Assembly: GCA_944321185.1 (NCBI GenBank)
Contig: CALUKH010000002.1
Location: 62,001 to 126,000 of the forward strand
Length of the DNA stretch: 64,000 nucleotides
Direction: 5' to 3'
DNA from: an uncultured Alistipes sp.
GTDB lineage: Bacteria; Bacteroidota; Bacteroidia; Bacteroidales; Rikenellaceae
Positions 33,776 to 42,953 of this stretch are shown piece by piece. The first letter of the stretch is position 1; each line of letters opens with the position of its first letter. The notes beneath the pieces are model-generated. The model made no database searches. It saw only the letters and a list, made by a program, of their open reading frames with translations, and was not told the origin of the DNA. The position numbers and the translations under genes are program-made.

Positions 33776-34501
33776 TCAAAAAACCTCTCGTAGTATGTGC
33801 ACCGAGCGCACCGAGCCAATCGCATCCAGGTGATAGCCGAAATAGGAGAGCATTGCACTCAAAAAGGCAGAGCGCTGCGTCCGGTTCAACTCCACGCGGC
33901 CCAATTCCCGTACGTCGAGATGAAGCATCCGGTCCAGCAGCATCGCATTTTCCGGATCCATCGACCCGGGATGGATCGGCGCCGTCGGCGTATAGAGGCC
34001 CTCCCGGATGTCGAACCACCACCCCGTCCGGTAGTCATTCCCGGGGCGGAAACCCAGCAGGCGGCTCAGGTTCGCCAGAAACCACAGGTGAAAGTTCGAC
34101 ACGCCCGTCTCCAGTGCATCCAAGGCCAGCGACGAATTCCAGACAAAGTCGAACAGCGGCTCGTTCGGCTCGCTCTCGCGGACCAGCCGGTAGAGCGTCT
34201 CGGCCATGAAGAGCGCCATGGTCGACTTGCGCACGTCGAACGGCAGGCTCTGCAGCGAAAATCCCGCCCGGACCTCCTTGAAACGGTCCATCTGCTGGCG
34301 CGGTGACTCCAGCCCCTCGAATTCGACCGGAAACATCGGCTGGAACAGCGCCAGTTTCGACCCATGGCCCCGGTGGCTCCGGACCCCCTGCACCAGGTAG
34401 CTCCGGCGGCCACCCACGTCGGTCAGCAGATAGGCCACCAGCGACGAATCGCCGTATTTGAGCGTGTGCAGCACCACACCGCGCCCCTTGTAACTCTTCA
34501 A
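33776..34501 (-). CDS. recO: DNA repair protein RecO
   Basis: 241 residues. RecO helps load RecA on gapped DNA through the RecFOR pathway. The N-terminal OB-fold (SYKGRGVVLHTLKYGDSSLVAYLLTDVGGRRSYLVQGVRS) and the helical C-terminal part (NFHLWFLANLSRLLGFRPGND) match the family; the zinc-binding cysteines of some RecO proteins are absent, as is usual in Bacteroidota. It follows prmA by 45 bases. Confidence 0.9.
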   Translation of the reverse strand: MKSYKGRGVVLHTLKYGDSSLVAYLLTDVGGRRSYLVQGVRSHRGHGSKLALFQPMFPVEFEGLESPRQQMDRFKEVRAGFSLQSLPFDVRKSTMALFMAETLYRLVRESEPNEPLFDFVWNSSLALDALETGVSNFHLWFLANLSRLLGFRPGNDYRTGWWFDIREGLYTPTAPIHPGSMDPENAMLLDRMLHLDVRELGRVELNRTQRSAFLSAMLSYFGYHLDAIGSVRSVHILREVF

Positions 34502-34546
34502 CTCCCCTTACAACTCTTCACTTCATCAATCGACCCCCCGGGGCAA

Positions 34547-35377
34547 TCACTCCGTCCGACGCACGTGGATCATCCGCCAGCCGTCGCGTTCGGCCGTCCC
34601 GATCAGCGAAAGCCCCTGCTGGCCGGCCGCCTCGACAAGCGTCGGAACGTCCGCATCGAGGAATCCGCTCATCACCAGATCTCCGCCCGGCTCGAGCGTC
34701 GCCGCATAGGATGGCAGATCAGACAGCAGAATGTTGCGGTTGATGTTGGCCAGAATGAAATCGTAACGGCGTCCGGCGATGCGGCGAACGTCGCCCAGCA
34801 TCGGCGTGATACGATCGCTGACCCCGTTGGCGGCGATATTCTCGCGGCAGTTCGCGTCGGCCCAGTCGTCGATATCCACGGCGTCCATGTGGGCGGCCCC
34901 GCACTTTACTGCCACGATTGACAGCACGCCCGTGCCGCTGCCCATGTCGAGCCCCCGGCGTCCGGAGACCCTCAGGTCGAGGACCGCCCGCGACATGAGC
35001 CACGTCGTGGCGTGGTGACCCGTCCCGAACGACATCTTCGGCATCACGATCACCTCCAGTTCGCCGGCCGGTGCCGCCTCGTGGAACGGAGCCCGGATCC
35101 GAAGCCGGCCCTCGACATCCGTAGCCGGAAAGTTGCGCTCCCACAGGGCATTCCAGTTCTGCGTCTCGATGGCAATGTAGCGCCCATGAACCCCGTAGCG
35201 CGCCAACAGGGCATCCACCTCCGGTTTGCAGTCCGCCAGGCGCTCCTGCGGAATATAGGCCTTCAGCAGGCTGCCCTCCGTCTCGAAGCTCTCGAACGGA
35301 TAGTCGGCCAGTTCGGCCGTCAGGATCTCCCCCTGTTCGGAATCTGTCACCGGAATCTGAAGCGATATGTAATCCAT
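34547..35377 (-). CDS. prmA: Ribosomal protein L11 methyltransferase
   Basis: 276 residues. Trimethylates ribosomal protein L11. The start at 35377 (MDYISLQIPV) is family-like and fits the minus-7 box; the frame stays open further upstream but crosses the promoter. Motifs: NWNALWERNFPA, IVMPKMSFGTGHHATTWLM, SAM-binding LDMGSGTGVLSIVAVKCGA, and FILANINRNILLSDLPSY (NPxY-like). Divergent from xerD. Confidence 0.93.
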   Translation of the reverse strand: MDYISLQIPVTDSEQGEILTAELADYPFESFETEGSLLKAYIPQERLADCKPEVDALLARYGVHGRYIAIETQNWNALWERNFPATDVEGRLRIRAPFHEAAPAGELEVIVMPKMSFGTGHHATTWLMSRAVLDLRVSGRRGLDMGSGTGVLSIVAVKCGAAHMDAVDIDDWADANCRENIAANGVSDRITPMLGDVRRIAGRRYDFILANINRNILLSDLPSYAATLEPGGDLVMSGFLDADVPTLVEAAGQQGLSLIGTAERDGWRMIHVRRTE

Positions 35378-35399
35378 GATTATTATGTAAAATTTTTCG

Positions 35400-35421
35400 T
35401 ATCTTCGTACGGACAAAGTTA
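35400..35421. promoter_or_regulatory. Overlapping divergent promoters of prmA and xerD
   Basis: TATCTTCG at 35400-35407 on the + strand (xerD) and TAACTTTG at 35414-35421 on the minus strand (prmA). The prmA box is 37 bases from its ATG; the xerD box is 44 bases from its ATG and one base off consensus. Confidence 0.55.
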
Positions 35422-35450
35422 CGATTTTTCCCCGGCTTACCTCCATTCCA

Positions 35451-36347
35451 ATGGCAGAAAATACGAAAAAATGGGCCGATGCAGCCCGGCGGTACACCAC
35501 CTACATCAAACTCGAAAAACGATTGGCCGCAAACTCCGTGGAGGCCTATCTGAGAGATCTGCGTCTCTTCGCGCACTTCATCCTCCGGATGTGGGACGTC
35601 CCGCCTCAGAAGGTCGAACCCCAGATGGTCGAACGATTCATGGCCTGGCTCTTCGACAAGGGCCGTGAAAAAACATCCCAGGCCCGCGCCCTGAGCAGCG
35701 TGAAGAGCTTCTTCAACTTCCTGATGATGGAGGACCGGATCGACGCATCGCCCGCCGAGTTCATCCAGAGCCCCAAGTTCGGCCGGCAGCTCCCCGACAT
35801 CCTCTCCACCGACGAGATCGACCGCATTATCGCCGCCGTCGACACCTCGACGGTCAAGGGATTGCGCGATCAGGCCATGCTCGAACTCCTCTATTCATGC
35901 GGGCTGCGCGTCTCGGAGCTCATCACGCTCCGGATGCAGGACCTCTTCTTCGGCGAAGGGTACATCCGTGTCATCGGTAAGGGCGACAAGCAACGTCTCG
36001 TGCCCATCAGTGCGGTGGCCCGCGAACGGGTCTACCGATACCTCGACAAGCGTCCCGGAGCCCGGTCGAACGAGGAGGTGATCTTCCTCAACAACCGCGG
36101 CCGGAAGCTCACCCGCGTCATGGTCTTCACCATCCTCAAACAGGCCGCACAACGCGCCGGAATCGACAAGCACATCAGCCCCCATACCTTCCGCCATTCG
36201 TTCGCTACGCATCTGCTCGAGGGCGGCGCTTCGATCCGTCAGGTACAGGAGATGCTCGGTCACGAAAGCATCCTTACGACCGAAATCTACACCCATCTCG
36301 ACCGTTCGCATCTGCGGCGCACGGTCGAAGAGCATCTGCCCGTCTGA
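35451..36347 (+). CDS. xerD: Site-specific tyrosine recombinase XerD
   Basis: 298 residues. Resolves chromosome dimers at dif together with XerC. The SAM-like N-terminal domain is at about 8-100; the catalytic domain has the R-K-H-R-H-Y set: CGLRVSELITL (Arg), GKGDKQRLVP (Lys), HISPHTFRHSFATHLL (His and Arg), LGHESILTT (His) and the nucleophile in EIYTHLDR (Tyr). Length is standard. Whether it is XerD, XerC or a single Xer is judged from overall likeness only. No mobile element context is present nearby. Confidence 0.9.
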   Translation: MAENTKKWADAARRYTTYIKLEKRLAANSVEAYLRDLRLFAHFILRMWDVPPQKVEPQMVERFMAWLFDKGREKTSQARALSSVKSFFNFLMMEDRIDASPAEFIQSPKFGRQLPDILSTDEIDRIIAAVDTSTVKGLRDQAMLELLYSCGLRVSELITLRMQDLFFGEGYIRVIGKGDKQRLVPISAVARERVYRYLDKRPGARSNEEVIFLNNRGRKLTRVMVFTILKQAAQRAGIDKHISPHTFRHSFATHLLEGGASIRQVQEMLGHESILTTEIYTHLDRSHLRRTVEEHLPV

Positions 36348-36392
36348 AAGGCCGGGATCGGGGAGGAGCTGTCTGAAGGGAAAAGGCAAATC

Positions 36393-36749
36393 TTACAGCA
36401 AGCGGATCTGCGATTGTGGCGTGAGGCGCAGGGCGGCGTAGTCCAGAGCCGAAATCACCACCCAGACTCCGTTCTCGGTTACCGTTGCCGGCAACAGCGT
36501 CGTCAGGTCGCCGCCGGCAGCCTTCAGGCGGTCGAACGCCGCCCGGTAATCCGTCGGGAAATCCGCAACCAGAAGCCCCGCATGGAACTCCGTAGCAGCC
36601 AGGCGGTCGGGCGCCGCACACGTCTCCACCAGAAATCCGCCCCCGGCATGAAACGTCACCAGCGGATGGCGGATCACCCCCTGCGGCGTCCAGAGCAGAT
36701 TAGAGGCTATCCTGCGGCGGAAGGGCTCTCCGGAAAAATTCATCGGCAA
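36393..36749 (-). CDS. Conserved-looking hypothetical protein
   Basis: 118 residues. Its composition is that of a real soluble protein (ASNLLWTPQGVIRHPLVTFHAGGGFLVE, WVVISALDYAALRLTPQSQIRLL), without signal peptide or membrane segment. The start overlaps the 3' end of the DUF4296 gene by 50 bases, which is long but on the same strand and consistent with the last position in a packed operon. No family is recognised. It is convergent with xerD, 45 bases away. Confidence 0.6.
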   Translation of the reverse strand: MPMNFSGEPFRRRIASNLLWTPQGVIRHPLVTFHAGGGFLVETCAAPDRLAATEFHAGLLVADFPTDYRAAFDRLKAAGGDLTTLLPATVTENGVWVVISALDYAALRLTPQSQIRLL

Positions 36750-37527
36750 AAATTCGAATGTTGAGTTGCTCTTCGTAGAGTCGCTCCACGGCCGGGCGCG
36801 TCAGCGGCGTATGGGTCAGCTTCAGGTCGCGAACCGTGATCGACGGCCGCTGTGGCTTCTCCCCGAAGGTCAGAAAATGGATGTGAAGCCGACGGTGAGT
36901 CGTGTCGGTCTTGAAGTTCCGCGAAAAACGCTCCATCCGGTTGCGGCGCAGTGTGATCGAATAGGGATTGGCCCGCGTGCTGTCCCGACGCTCCAGCCAC
37001 ATCTGAGCCCGAAGTCCCCGCGGATTCCGGTCCAGCGAGTCGATCTCGTACCGCAGCGACAGGTCGTACTCCCCGGGCGCAACATCCACCACAAGGCTCA
37101 GCAGCGACGTATCGCGAAGCGACGATACCCGGATCAGCGTGTCCGAACGAAGCGTCTCCGTAAAGGTCCGCCGCGCCACGTTGTCGATCGTATCCAGGAT
37201 GGCCACCTCGCGGTTGTAGTACTTCCCCTCGGCCTCCAGAAGATCGATCGCCCGTTCGACCACATCCCCAAGGCGCGCACTCTTGCGCTTCGAAAAGTTG
37301 CCGATCGTATAGTGCACGTCGTCGGTCGTATAGCCGTAGTGCGCAAAGATCGGTTCGTAGAGCCGAAGCGAATCCGTCCGAATGTTCTCCTCGTTGAGGT
37401 AGGCGTTCGTCAGAAACGCATCGTGGATGATCAGCGCCAGCTCGTCGTCCGGAATGATCGTATGGCGGGAGCAGCCCCCCAAGAGCAGTCCCAATAGGGT
37501 ACCGTACAAAAGAAAGTATCGTTTCAT
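36700..37527 (-). CDS. DUF4296 lipoprotein
   Basis: 275 residues. Lipobox LLLGGCS (Cys about 19). The DUF4296 segment at about 20-110 (IIPDDELALIIHDAFLTNAYLN..., YEPIFAHYGYTTDDVHYTIGNFSKRKSARLGDVVERA) is the Bacteroidota family form. The remaining 165 residues are beta-rich and Arg/Asp-rich, more than many family members have. The function is unknown. It starts 8 bases after the LolC/E-type permease stop, which could connect it with lipoprotein or envelope traffic. Confidence 0.85.
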   Translation of the reverse strand: MKRYFLLYGTLLGLLLGGCSRHTIIPDDELALIIHDAFLTNAYLNEENIRTDSLRLYEPIFAHYGYTTDDVHYTIGNFSKRKSARLGDVVERAIDLLEAEGKYYNREVAILDTIDNVARRTFTETLRSDTLIRVSSLRDTSLLSLVVDVAPGEYDLSLRYEIDSLDRNPRGLRAQMWLERRDSTRANPYSITLRRNRMERFSRNFKTDTTHRRLHIHFLTFGEKPQRPSITVRDLKLTHTPLTRPAVERLYEEQLNIRIFADEFFRRALPPQDSL

Positions 37528-37535
37528 CGTCTTTA

Positions 37536-38750
37536 TCAGCTACGGGTCGTCGTCTCTTTTATCATGCTGCGGACCGTGACGTTCGACAGAAGCACCGAAA
37601 CAACCGTAAATGCTACCGCTACGGCCACCAGATCCGGAAAACGGAACTCGACCGGATAACTCTTCGTCAGAAAACTATCGGCCGGAATCTCGATCAGTCC
37701 GAAGTGTTGCTGCAGCAGGCTCAGCCCTACGCCCAGCGTCAGGCCGATCGCTCCGCCCAAGGCGCAGATCAAAAGCCCCTCCGTGCGGAAAATCGATCGC
37801 AGAAGCCCCGTATCGGCCCCCAGTGCCCGCAGCGTCGCCATGTCGCCGCGCTTCTCGACGATGAGCATCGAAAGTGCTCCGACCACCGAGAACGAGGCAA
37901 TCACCAGCACCAGTAGCGCTATGAAGAAGATCCCCCATTTCTCGTAGGTCATGATCCGGTAGAACGAGGCCCGCAGTTCGTCGCGCGTCTGCGTGCGGAA
38001 CCCGTCGCCCGCAACGGCCGCAACGGCCTGCCGCGTCCGTTCGAGATCCGCCCCCGGCGTCAGCCGGAGCACCGCCGCCGATACCCGGTCCGGCAGCTCG
38101 AACAGGGACTGCGCCAGGCGCAGCGACGTCAGCACGTAGGTCCGCTCCGTATCGAGATCCAGCACGTAGACCCCGCCCACGGGCTCCGTGCGACGCGTAT
38201 AGTTGTCCATCGGCAGCAGCGTCGAAAAACTCCCCCGCCGCACGGCGTAGAGCGTCACGTCGGCATCGGCCAGCGATCGGATCCCAAGCATCCACGCCAT
38301 CGACTGTCCGATGACCAGCCGCTCCAGATCGCCCAGCCGAACCCGCCATTCGCCCGTCACCACGGCCTCCGAGAGGTCGAAAACCTCCCCGTAGGCATCG
38401 TCGACACCCCGCACCGTGGCCGTCGCCTGGCGCCCTTCGTGTTCGAGCAGTGCACTCTGTTCGAGCGTGAAGGAGAGGGCCGCAACCCCCGGAATCCGTC
38501 GCAGGGCCGCCGTATCGAGATCCCCCGCCGGGAAATGCTGTCCCCGGCGCGGCGTCACCGTCAGGTCCGCGTCGAAGGCCGAATACATCGATCGGACCAG
38601 CGTCTCGAAGCCGTTGAAAACCGACAGCAGGATCACCATCGCCGCGACGGGCACCGCCACGGCCGCCACGCTCAGCCCCGATATCAGATTCACGACCGAT
38701 CGGGACTGGGGCGAAAACAGGTAGCGCCGGGCTATGTAGCGGGACAGCAT
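37536..38750 (-). CDS. LolC/LolE-type ABC transporter permease
   Basis: 404 residues. One membrane helix near the N-terminus (about 20-45), a large periplasmic domain (about 50-260) and three C-terminal helices (about 265-400): the FtsX-like MacB/LolCE topology. SRYIARRYLFSPQSRSVVNLISGLSV is the LolC/E start, and EKRGDMATLRALGADTGLLRSIF is the coupling region. The start at 38750 avoids overlapping rbfA; an ATG six codons earlier overlaps it. In lipoprotein export it would work with an ATPase LolD, not encoded here. It follows rbfA by 14 bases. Confidence 0.9.
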   Translation of the reverse strand: MLSRYIARRYLFSPQSRSVVNLISGLSVAAVAVPVAAMVILLSVFNGFETLVRSMYSAFDADLTVTPRRGQHFPAGDLDTAALRRIPGVAALSFTLEQSALLEHEGRQATATVRGVDDAYGEVFDLSEAVVTGEWRVRLGDLERLVIGQSMAWMLGIRSLADADVTLYAVRRGSFSTLLPMDNYTRRTEPVGGVYVLDLDTERTYVLTSLRLAQSLFELPDRVSAAVLRLTPGADLERTRQAVAAVAGDGFRTQTRDELRASFYRIMTYEKWGIFFIALLVLVIASFSVVGALSMLIVEKRGDMATLRALGADTGLLRSIFRTEGLLICALGGAIGLTLGVGLSLLQQHFGLIEIPADSFLTKSYPVEFRFPDLVAVAVAFTVVSVLLSNVTVRSMIKETTTRS

Positions 38751-38764
38751 CGTGCAAGCAGGTT

Positions 38765-39106
38765 TCAATCCTCCTTCAACGCCTGCTCGATATGCTCGAT
38801 ATACTCAAGCGAATCGTCCAGGAAGAACTGGATCTCGGGAATGTTCTTCAGCTGGTTGCGGATCCGCTGCCCAAGGGCCCGCCGGATGAACCAGTTCTGA
38901 TGCTCGAAACGCTCCATGAGCGTCTTGCTCTGTTCGAAGGGGAAGATGCTCACGTAGATCTTCGCATAGCTGAAGTCCGGGGATACTCGTACCCCCGTCA
39001 CCGTCACCAGCGCGCCCCGAACCAGCGAGGCTCCCTCCTTCTGGAAGATGTCTGCCACATCCTTCTGGATCTGTTTGGCAATTTTCTGTTGTCGCGTCGT
39101 TTCCAT
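38765..39106 (-). CDS. rbfA: Ribosome-binding factor A
   Basis: 113 residues. Helps 30S maturation and is needed at low temperature. The KH-like fold is visible as TTRQQKIAKQIQKDVADIFQKEG, LVTVTGVRVSPDFSYAKIYVSIF and RRALGQRIRNQLKNIPEIQFFLDDSLEY. Length and motif order are standard. It is placed between a barrel protein gene and the LolC/E-type permease, with gaps of 12 and 14 bases; rbfA next to a lolE-like permease is a common Bacteroidota arrangement. Confidence 0.93.
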   Translation of the reverse strand: METTRQQKIAKQIQKDVADIFQKEGASLVRGALVTVTGVRVSPDFSYAKIYVSIFPFEQSKTLMERFEHQNWFIRRALGQRIRNQLKNIPEIQFFLDDSLEYIEHIEQALKED

Positions 39107-39118
39107 AATCTCCTCGTT

Positions 39119-39943
39119 TTACAGTCCGAACTTGAATACCTCCTTGTTCTTCTCCCGTTTCGGCCGCGGCTTCCACGTCTCGAAGCCCTCCTTGTTGAAC
39201 CGGTAGCTCAAACCAACCGATATCGTCAGATTGTCCAGCGGCGAACGCATCGGGGTCGTATAGAACGGATTCTCCGGCCCGTCGTCGGCATTGTCGTAGT
39301 AGCGGTTGCGGTTGCGGACGATGTCCGAATACCCGAAGTAGTAGCGCGCCCGGAAGTTCAGCTCGAAGCGCCGGATCAGAAACGCAATACCGCCTCCGCC
39401 GGCCAGCCCGTAACCCCAGCGGTTGTCGCGCGGAACCTTGAAGGCGTAATCCCCGCCGCGGGTTCCCTTCTCGTGAGTCTCCGCGTCGATGAAGTACTCC
39501 TGCTCCCACGTCGACGAAAAATTGTAGAAAAAGGTCGCCGCCGCTTCGAGGTAGACCCGGACATGGTTGCGGAGCAGGTAGGCGTGCGGCTGCCACACGA
39601 CTGGCAGAACCACCGAATTGATCCGCCGCGTATAGTAGAGCAGGTTGGCCGGGATCTTCTCGTCGACCTGCGAGGCGTTCGTCGCAAACGAATAGGCCTG
39701 CTGCTGGAACTCCAGATCGACGCCGAAGCCCCCCACAAAGCGTTGATGACCATAGTAGCGCCACGTCAGACCCCCGCTGTAAAGCCCCCACACGGCTCGC
39801 GTCTCCTGCTGTGGATCGAAGCGCCCGCTGCCCATGCCGTAGCCGCCGATTACACCCAGCGTGTGCTGCGAAAAGGCACTCTGCACGGCAAACACCGCCG
39901 CGCACAAAAGCAGTCCGCTCCGTATATGTCGTCTCGTTGTCAT
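39119..39943 (-). CDS. Outer-membrane beta-barrel protein (PorT-like)
   Basis: 274 residues with a signal peptide ending near SAFSQ (about 26). Repeated short amphipathic strands with Gly and aromatic residues (GVIGGYGMGSGRF, WGYGLAGGGGIAFLIRRFELNFRARYYFGYSDI, ISVGLSYRFNK) indicate an 8- to 10-strand barrel of the OMP_b-brl type. Unlike many barrels it ends in a charged tail (KPRPKREKNKEVFKFGL). It sits 1 base after the Ig-like protein gene and 12 bases before rbfA. The role is unknown. Confidence 0.78.
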   Translation of the reverse strand: MTTRRHIRSGLLLCAAVFAVQSAFSQHTLGVIGGYGMGSGRFDPQQETRAVWGLYSGGLTWRYYGHQRFVGGFGVDLEFQQQAYSFATNASQVDEKIPANLLYYTRRINSVVLPVVWQPHAYLLRNHVRVYLEAAATFFYNFSSTWEQEYFIDAETHEKGTRGGDYAFKVPRDNRWGYGLAGGGGIAFLIRRFELNFRARYYFGYSDIVRNRNRYYDNADDGPENPFYTTPMRSPLDNLTISVGLSYRFNKEGFETWKPRPKREKNKEVFKFGL

Positions 39944-39944
39944 G

Positions 39945-41990
39945 TTATCTGAAATTGCTGAACATGCTGCCGGCCGATCCGAAGCTGCTGTTGTTCATGT
40001 TCTGTTGCTGCTGGTCCTTCCGCTGAGGCCCCTCCTTGGCACGCTTCTCCGCCTCGCGTCGCAGGCGCTGAAGCTCTCGCTCGTCGAGCATCCGGGACAG
40101 CGACTGCATCGTCACCGGTGCGAAGATCCGGTCCATGTCCATCGTGAACTCGATCTCCCAGTTGGTCTTCGTCGCAAAGGTATCCTCGCCCGCCTCGTTG
40201 GCGTACATCTCCGTCCGCTCCGGCTGCCGGCGCTCGACCAGGTTGCCCGTGTCCCACTTGCCGTTGCCGTTCCGGTCCTCGATGACCCGGAACTTGATCT
40301 CACCCGCCGGCACGTAGTTGAACTGGATGTCGCCCGCCACAACGTCCCGGCGCTCCTGCTTGAGCGATCCGCTCCCATCGAGCAGCTGCACGATGTAGCG
40401 CATCTGCGGATCCCGGCTCGCCACGTGAACCTTCACCGTCGCAAACTTCTCCGGGTCGTAGACCGTATATTTCCCCACGATCGAGTCGTTGGCATAGCCC
40501 GCCACGTCGCGGAACACACTGTCCGGTATCGTCAGCGTATACTGCCCGCCAGGGACCCAATCCGCCCGCAGGTACCATCGGCGAAGTTTCGCCGTGTCGT
40601 GCACCATATGCACCGGTACATCCTCGATCGTATTGTCCTCCAGCTGGCGCGTCAGCAGAATCCGCGCCGTATCGGCCTGGACCAACGGATAGTCGAAATC
40701 AACCGTCAGGTGCTCCTCCGGGTTCAGATCTCCGGACGTCGGCATGTTGAACGTGAAGGGATTCTCCTGCTTCGGCTCCTCGAACGGCTCGCCTGCCTCC
40801 TCGGCCTTCTTCCGGTCCCGTTCGAGCTTCTCCCGGGCGCGCTCCTGCTCCTTGGTCTCGATCAGCCGCCACGACAGCTTCAGCTTCACCGTATCGGGCT
40901 GAAGGCGGTTCAGCGTGTCGTGCTTCAGGTAGATGAGCTCCCCCTTGATCGTATCGGGAAGCGCCGACGACGGCATGTTGAACCACAGCGCTACGGTATC
41001 CCGCCCCACGGTCTGCGGATCGATAATCACCCGATCGGACGGTATGCTGTCGAACCGCAGCGACCGGATCTCGGGATGTGCCGCCGAAAAGTAGAGCATC
41101 GCCTGATGCTGCTTCGGCCGCTGGCTCTCCGAAAGAACCTGTCGCGTGAAGGCCCGGTCGGTGAACATCCGGAAGTAGAGCTGCGGTTCGGCCGAAACGT
41201 ACTGGCGGATCGAATCGTACCACATCGCAAAATCGGGCATCTCGGCCGGATTCCACACACCCTCGATAAAGCCCACCTGGTCGGTGCCGGGTTCGTAGGT
41301 CTGGTTGTCGTTCGTATCCTCGACGGCGTAGATCCGATAGGGGATCGGCTTGAGGTTCTGCGCGATGAAGATGCCGTTGTTCTCCGCTCGCCCGATCACC
41401 GCCGGCTGATGCTTGAAGAGCGTCGAATCGTACGAGGCCACATCCTCCACCGAATCCGCCGGGTAGAACCAGATGAACGACTTCGAGACTGAATCCGCCC
41501 GGTAGCTGTCGGCCGTATAGCCCGACATGACCATCGAATCGATCTCCGGTCCCGTCGAAAAGACATAGCGCATCGAATAGAGCGGGTTGCCCTCGTTGTT
41601 GTCGCGGATCGCACTGCCGAAATTCAACGCGTAGGTCGTATTCGGAAGCAGCGTGTCACGCAGCTGGATCACGATCCCGCGCCCGCGCATCGTGATCGTC
41701 GGCTTCTTCTTCATCTGCGGCGAGGTGAAGAACTCCTTCTGCTGATCCTTGATCTGTACGAATTCGTTGAATTCGATATAGATTTTTCCGTGGTTGGTCG
41801 TCGGACGGTTCGTCGTGAAGTTGTCCGGCAGCATCGTCACGATCACCGGCGGCAGAGAGTCCCGTGGACCCCCCGTCGGCGTCATCATGCTCGCACACCG
41901 GCTCAGAAAGGCCGTCGCAAAAAACAGAAAAACGGCCACGCGCAGAAAGTTCATCTTCCCTGCGGTATGGGGTTGCGGTTCCGATCTCAT
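39945..41990 (-). CDS. Large envelope lipoprotein with SbsA-type Ig-like domain
   Basis: 681 residues. The hydrophobic segment FLRVAVFLFFATAFLSRCAS predicts a lipoprotein; ATG at 41990 overlaps the preceding stop (ATGA), and ATG at 41954 is the shorter alternative. Residues about 35-140 (TPTGGPRDSLPPVIVTMLPDNFTTN ... YIEFNEFVQI) match the Big_5/SbsA Ig-like domain; the remainder is a series of beta domains ending in a Gln/Arg-rich tail. Such proteins are common in Bacteroidota and of unproven function. It probably acts at the outer membrane together with the barrel encoded next to it. Confidence 0.82.
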   Translation of the reverse strand: MRSEPQPHTAGKMNFLRVAVFLFFATAFLSRCASMMTPTGGPRDSLPPVIVTMLPDNFTTNRPTTNHGKIYIEFNEFVQIKDQQKEFFTSPQMKKKPTITMRGRGIVIQLRDTLLPNTTYALNFGSAIRDNNEGNPLYSMRYVFSTGPEIDSMVMSGYTADSYRADSVSKSFIWFYPADSVEDVASYDSTLFKHQPAVIGRAENNGIFIAQNLKPIPYRIYAVEDTNDNQTYEPGTDQVGFIEGVWNPAEMPDFAMWYDSIRQYVSAEPQLYFRMFTDRAFTRQVLSESQRPKQHQAMLYFSAAHPEIRSLRFDSIPSDRVIIDPQTVGRDTVALWFNMPSSALPDTIKGELIYLKHDTLNRLQPDTVKLKLSWRLIETKEQERAREKLERDRKKAEEAGEPFEEPKQENPFTFNMPTSGDLNPEEHLTVDFDYPLVQADTARILLTRQLEDNTIEDVPVHMVHDTAKLRRWYLRADWVPGGQYTLTIPDSVFRDVAGYANDSIVGKYTVYDPEKFATVKVHVASRDPQMRYIVQLLDGSGSLKQERRDVVAGDIQFNYVPAGEIKFRVIEDRNGNGKWDTGNLVERRQPERTEMYANEAGEDTFATKTNWEIEFTMDMDRIFAPVTMQSLSRMLDERELQRLRREAEKRAKEGPQRKDQQQQNMNNSSFGSAGSMFSNFR

Positions 41991-42952
41991 GGTTGTTCGT
42001 TTTGCGTGGCTGTCGCCGGATCGTAGGTCGGATTGACCACCAGCCAGCCGTTCGTATCCGTCGCATCGTGCCATACGCCCCGCCACGGACGGAATATCAG
42101 CGCCGGCAGAGTCAGCGCATCCGTCTGCGTGAGGTCCACCGTCTGCTGGGTATAGGCGTACATCCGGTCGCTGCGGTCCGCAACGACCACCATCAGCTGC
42201 TCGGCACTGACCGTCAGCTTGTAAAGCCCCGTCTCACCGTCGGCATAACCCTGGAAACTCGGAATCGTCCGCGTATCCGTCGTGTCGGCCTTCGAGGTGA
42301 TCTTCCCGCTCACCGCATCGTCGTACGAGGCGATATACCACGCCGTCGTATCGGCCGCGTAGGCATAGACCTCCATGCGCGAAATCGAGGTCGTCTCACC
42401 ACCCTCCGTCAGCTGGACCTGCGCGTCGACGTAGCAGTCCCGGTAGACCGGCGGCGTATAGAATTCGTTGTAGTAACTCCAGTTCCCGTCCTTGTACGAG
42501 TTGCCCTCCTTCCACGTCTTGAAGGGCAGCGCCACGTAAAGGTTCGGAAGGTTCACCTCAATCTCCTGCTGCGTATAGGCGTAGAGCCGGTGGGTCGGAT
42601 CCACCGCCAGGATCATCTGCGTCGGCGAGCTCAGCGACAGCCGGATCCAGCCCGTCGCCCCCTCCTGCGCGTAGGGCTCCGACGTCGATGCGGGACTCGT
42701 GATCTGTTCCGACGGACGACCCTTGAGCGTGATCACCCCGTTCAGCGCATCCTCATAGCTGGCTACCGTATAGAGCGACGTATCCGCATCGAACGAATAG
42801 GCCTTAACCCCCTCGAGCGGCTCGTAGGGATCCGTCGAGAGGTTCTGCACCAGCGGTTTGAGGATATAGTTCGTCCGGATCGAGGTATCCTTGAAACACC
42901 CCGCAGCCAGAAAAACCAGCCCCGTCAGCAGTATGGTTCGTAGAACTTTCAT
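41987..42952 (-). CDS. Lipoprotein with two tandem repeat domains
   Basis: 321 residues. Lipobox LVFLAAGCF (Cys about 19). Two homologous halves follow: first about 45-155 (VKAYSFDADTSLYTVASYEDALNGVITLKG ... RLYAYTQQEIEVNLPNLYVALPFKTW), second about 195-300 (MEVYAYAADTTAWYIASYDDAVSGKITSKA ... RMYAYTQQTVDLTQTDALTLPALIFRPW). The motif [V-x-A-Y-x-x-x-A-D-T-x-x-(W/Y)-x-[IV]-A-S-Y-(E/D)-D-A] recurs. No family is recognised. It starts 1 base after folK and overlaps the Ig-like gene. Confidence 0.8.
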   Translation of the reverse strand: MKVLRTILLTGLVFLAAGCFKDTSIRTNYILKPLVQNLSTDPYEPLEGVKAYSFDADTSLYTVASYEDALNGVITLKGRPSEQITSPASTSEPYAQEGATGWIRLSLSSPTQMILAVDPTHRLYAYTQQEIEVNLPNLYVALPFKTWKEGNSYKDGNWSYYNEFYTPPVYRDCYVDAQVQLTEGGETTSISRMEVYAYAADTTAWYIASYDDAVSGKITSKADTTDTRTIPSFQGYADGETGLYKLTVSAEQLMVVVADRSDRMYAYTQQTVDLTQTDALTLPALIFRPWRGVWHDATDTNGWLVVNPTYDPATATQNEQP

Positions 42953-42953
42953 C

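Noticed and set aside
41990..42086. A 32-codon N-terminal extension of the Ig-like lipoprotein
   Set aside because: It would overlap the preceding gene by about 100 bases and bury the signal sequence; the ATGA overlap at 41990 is more natural.
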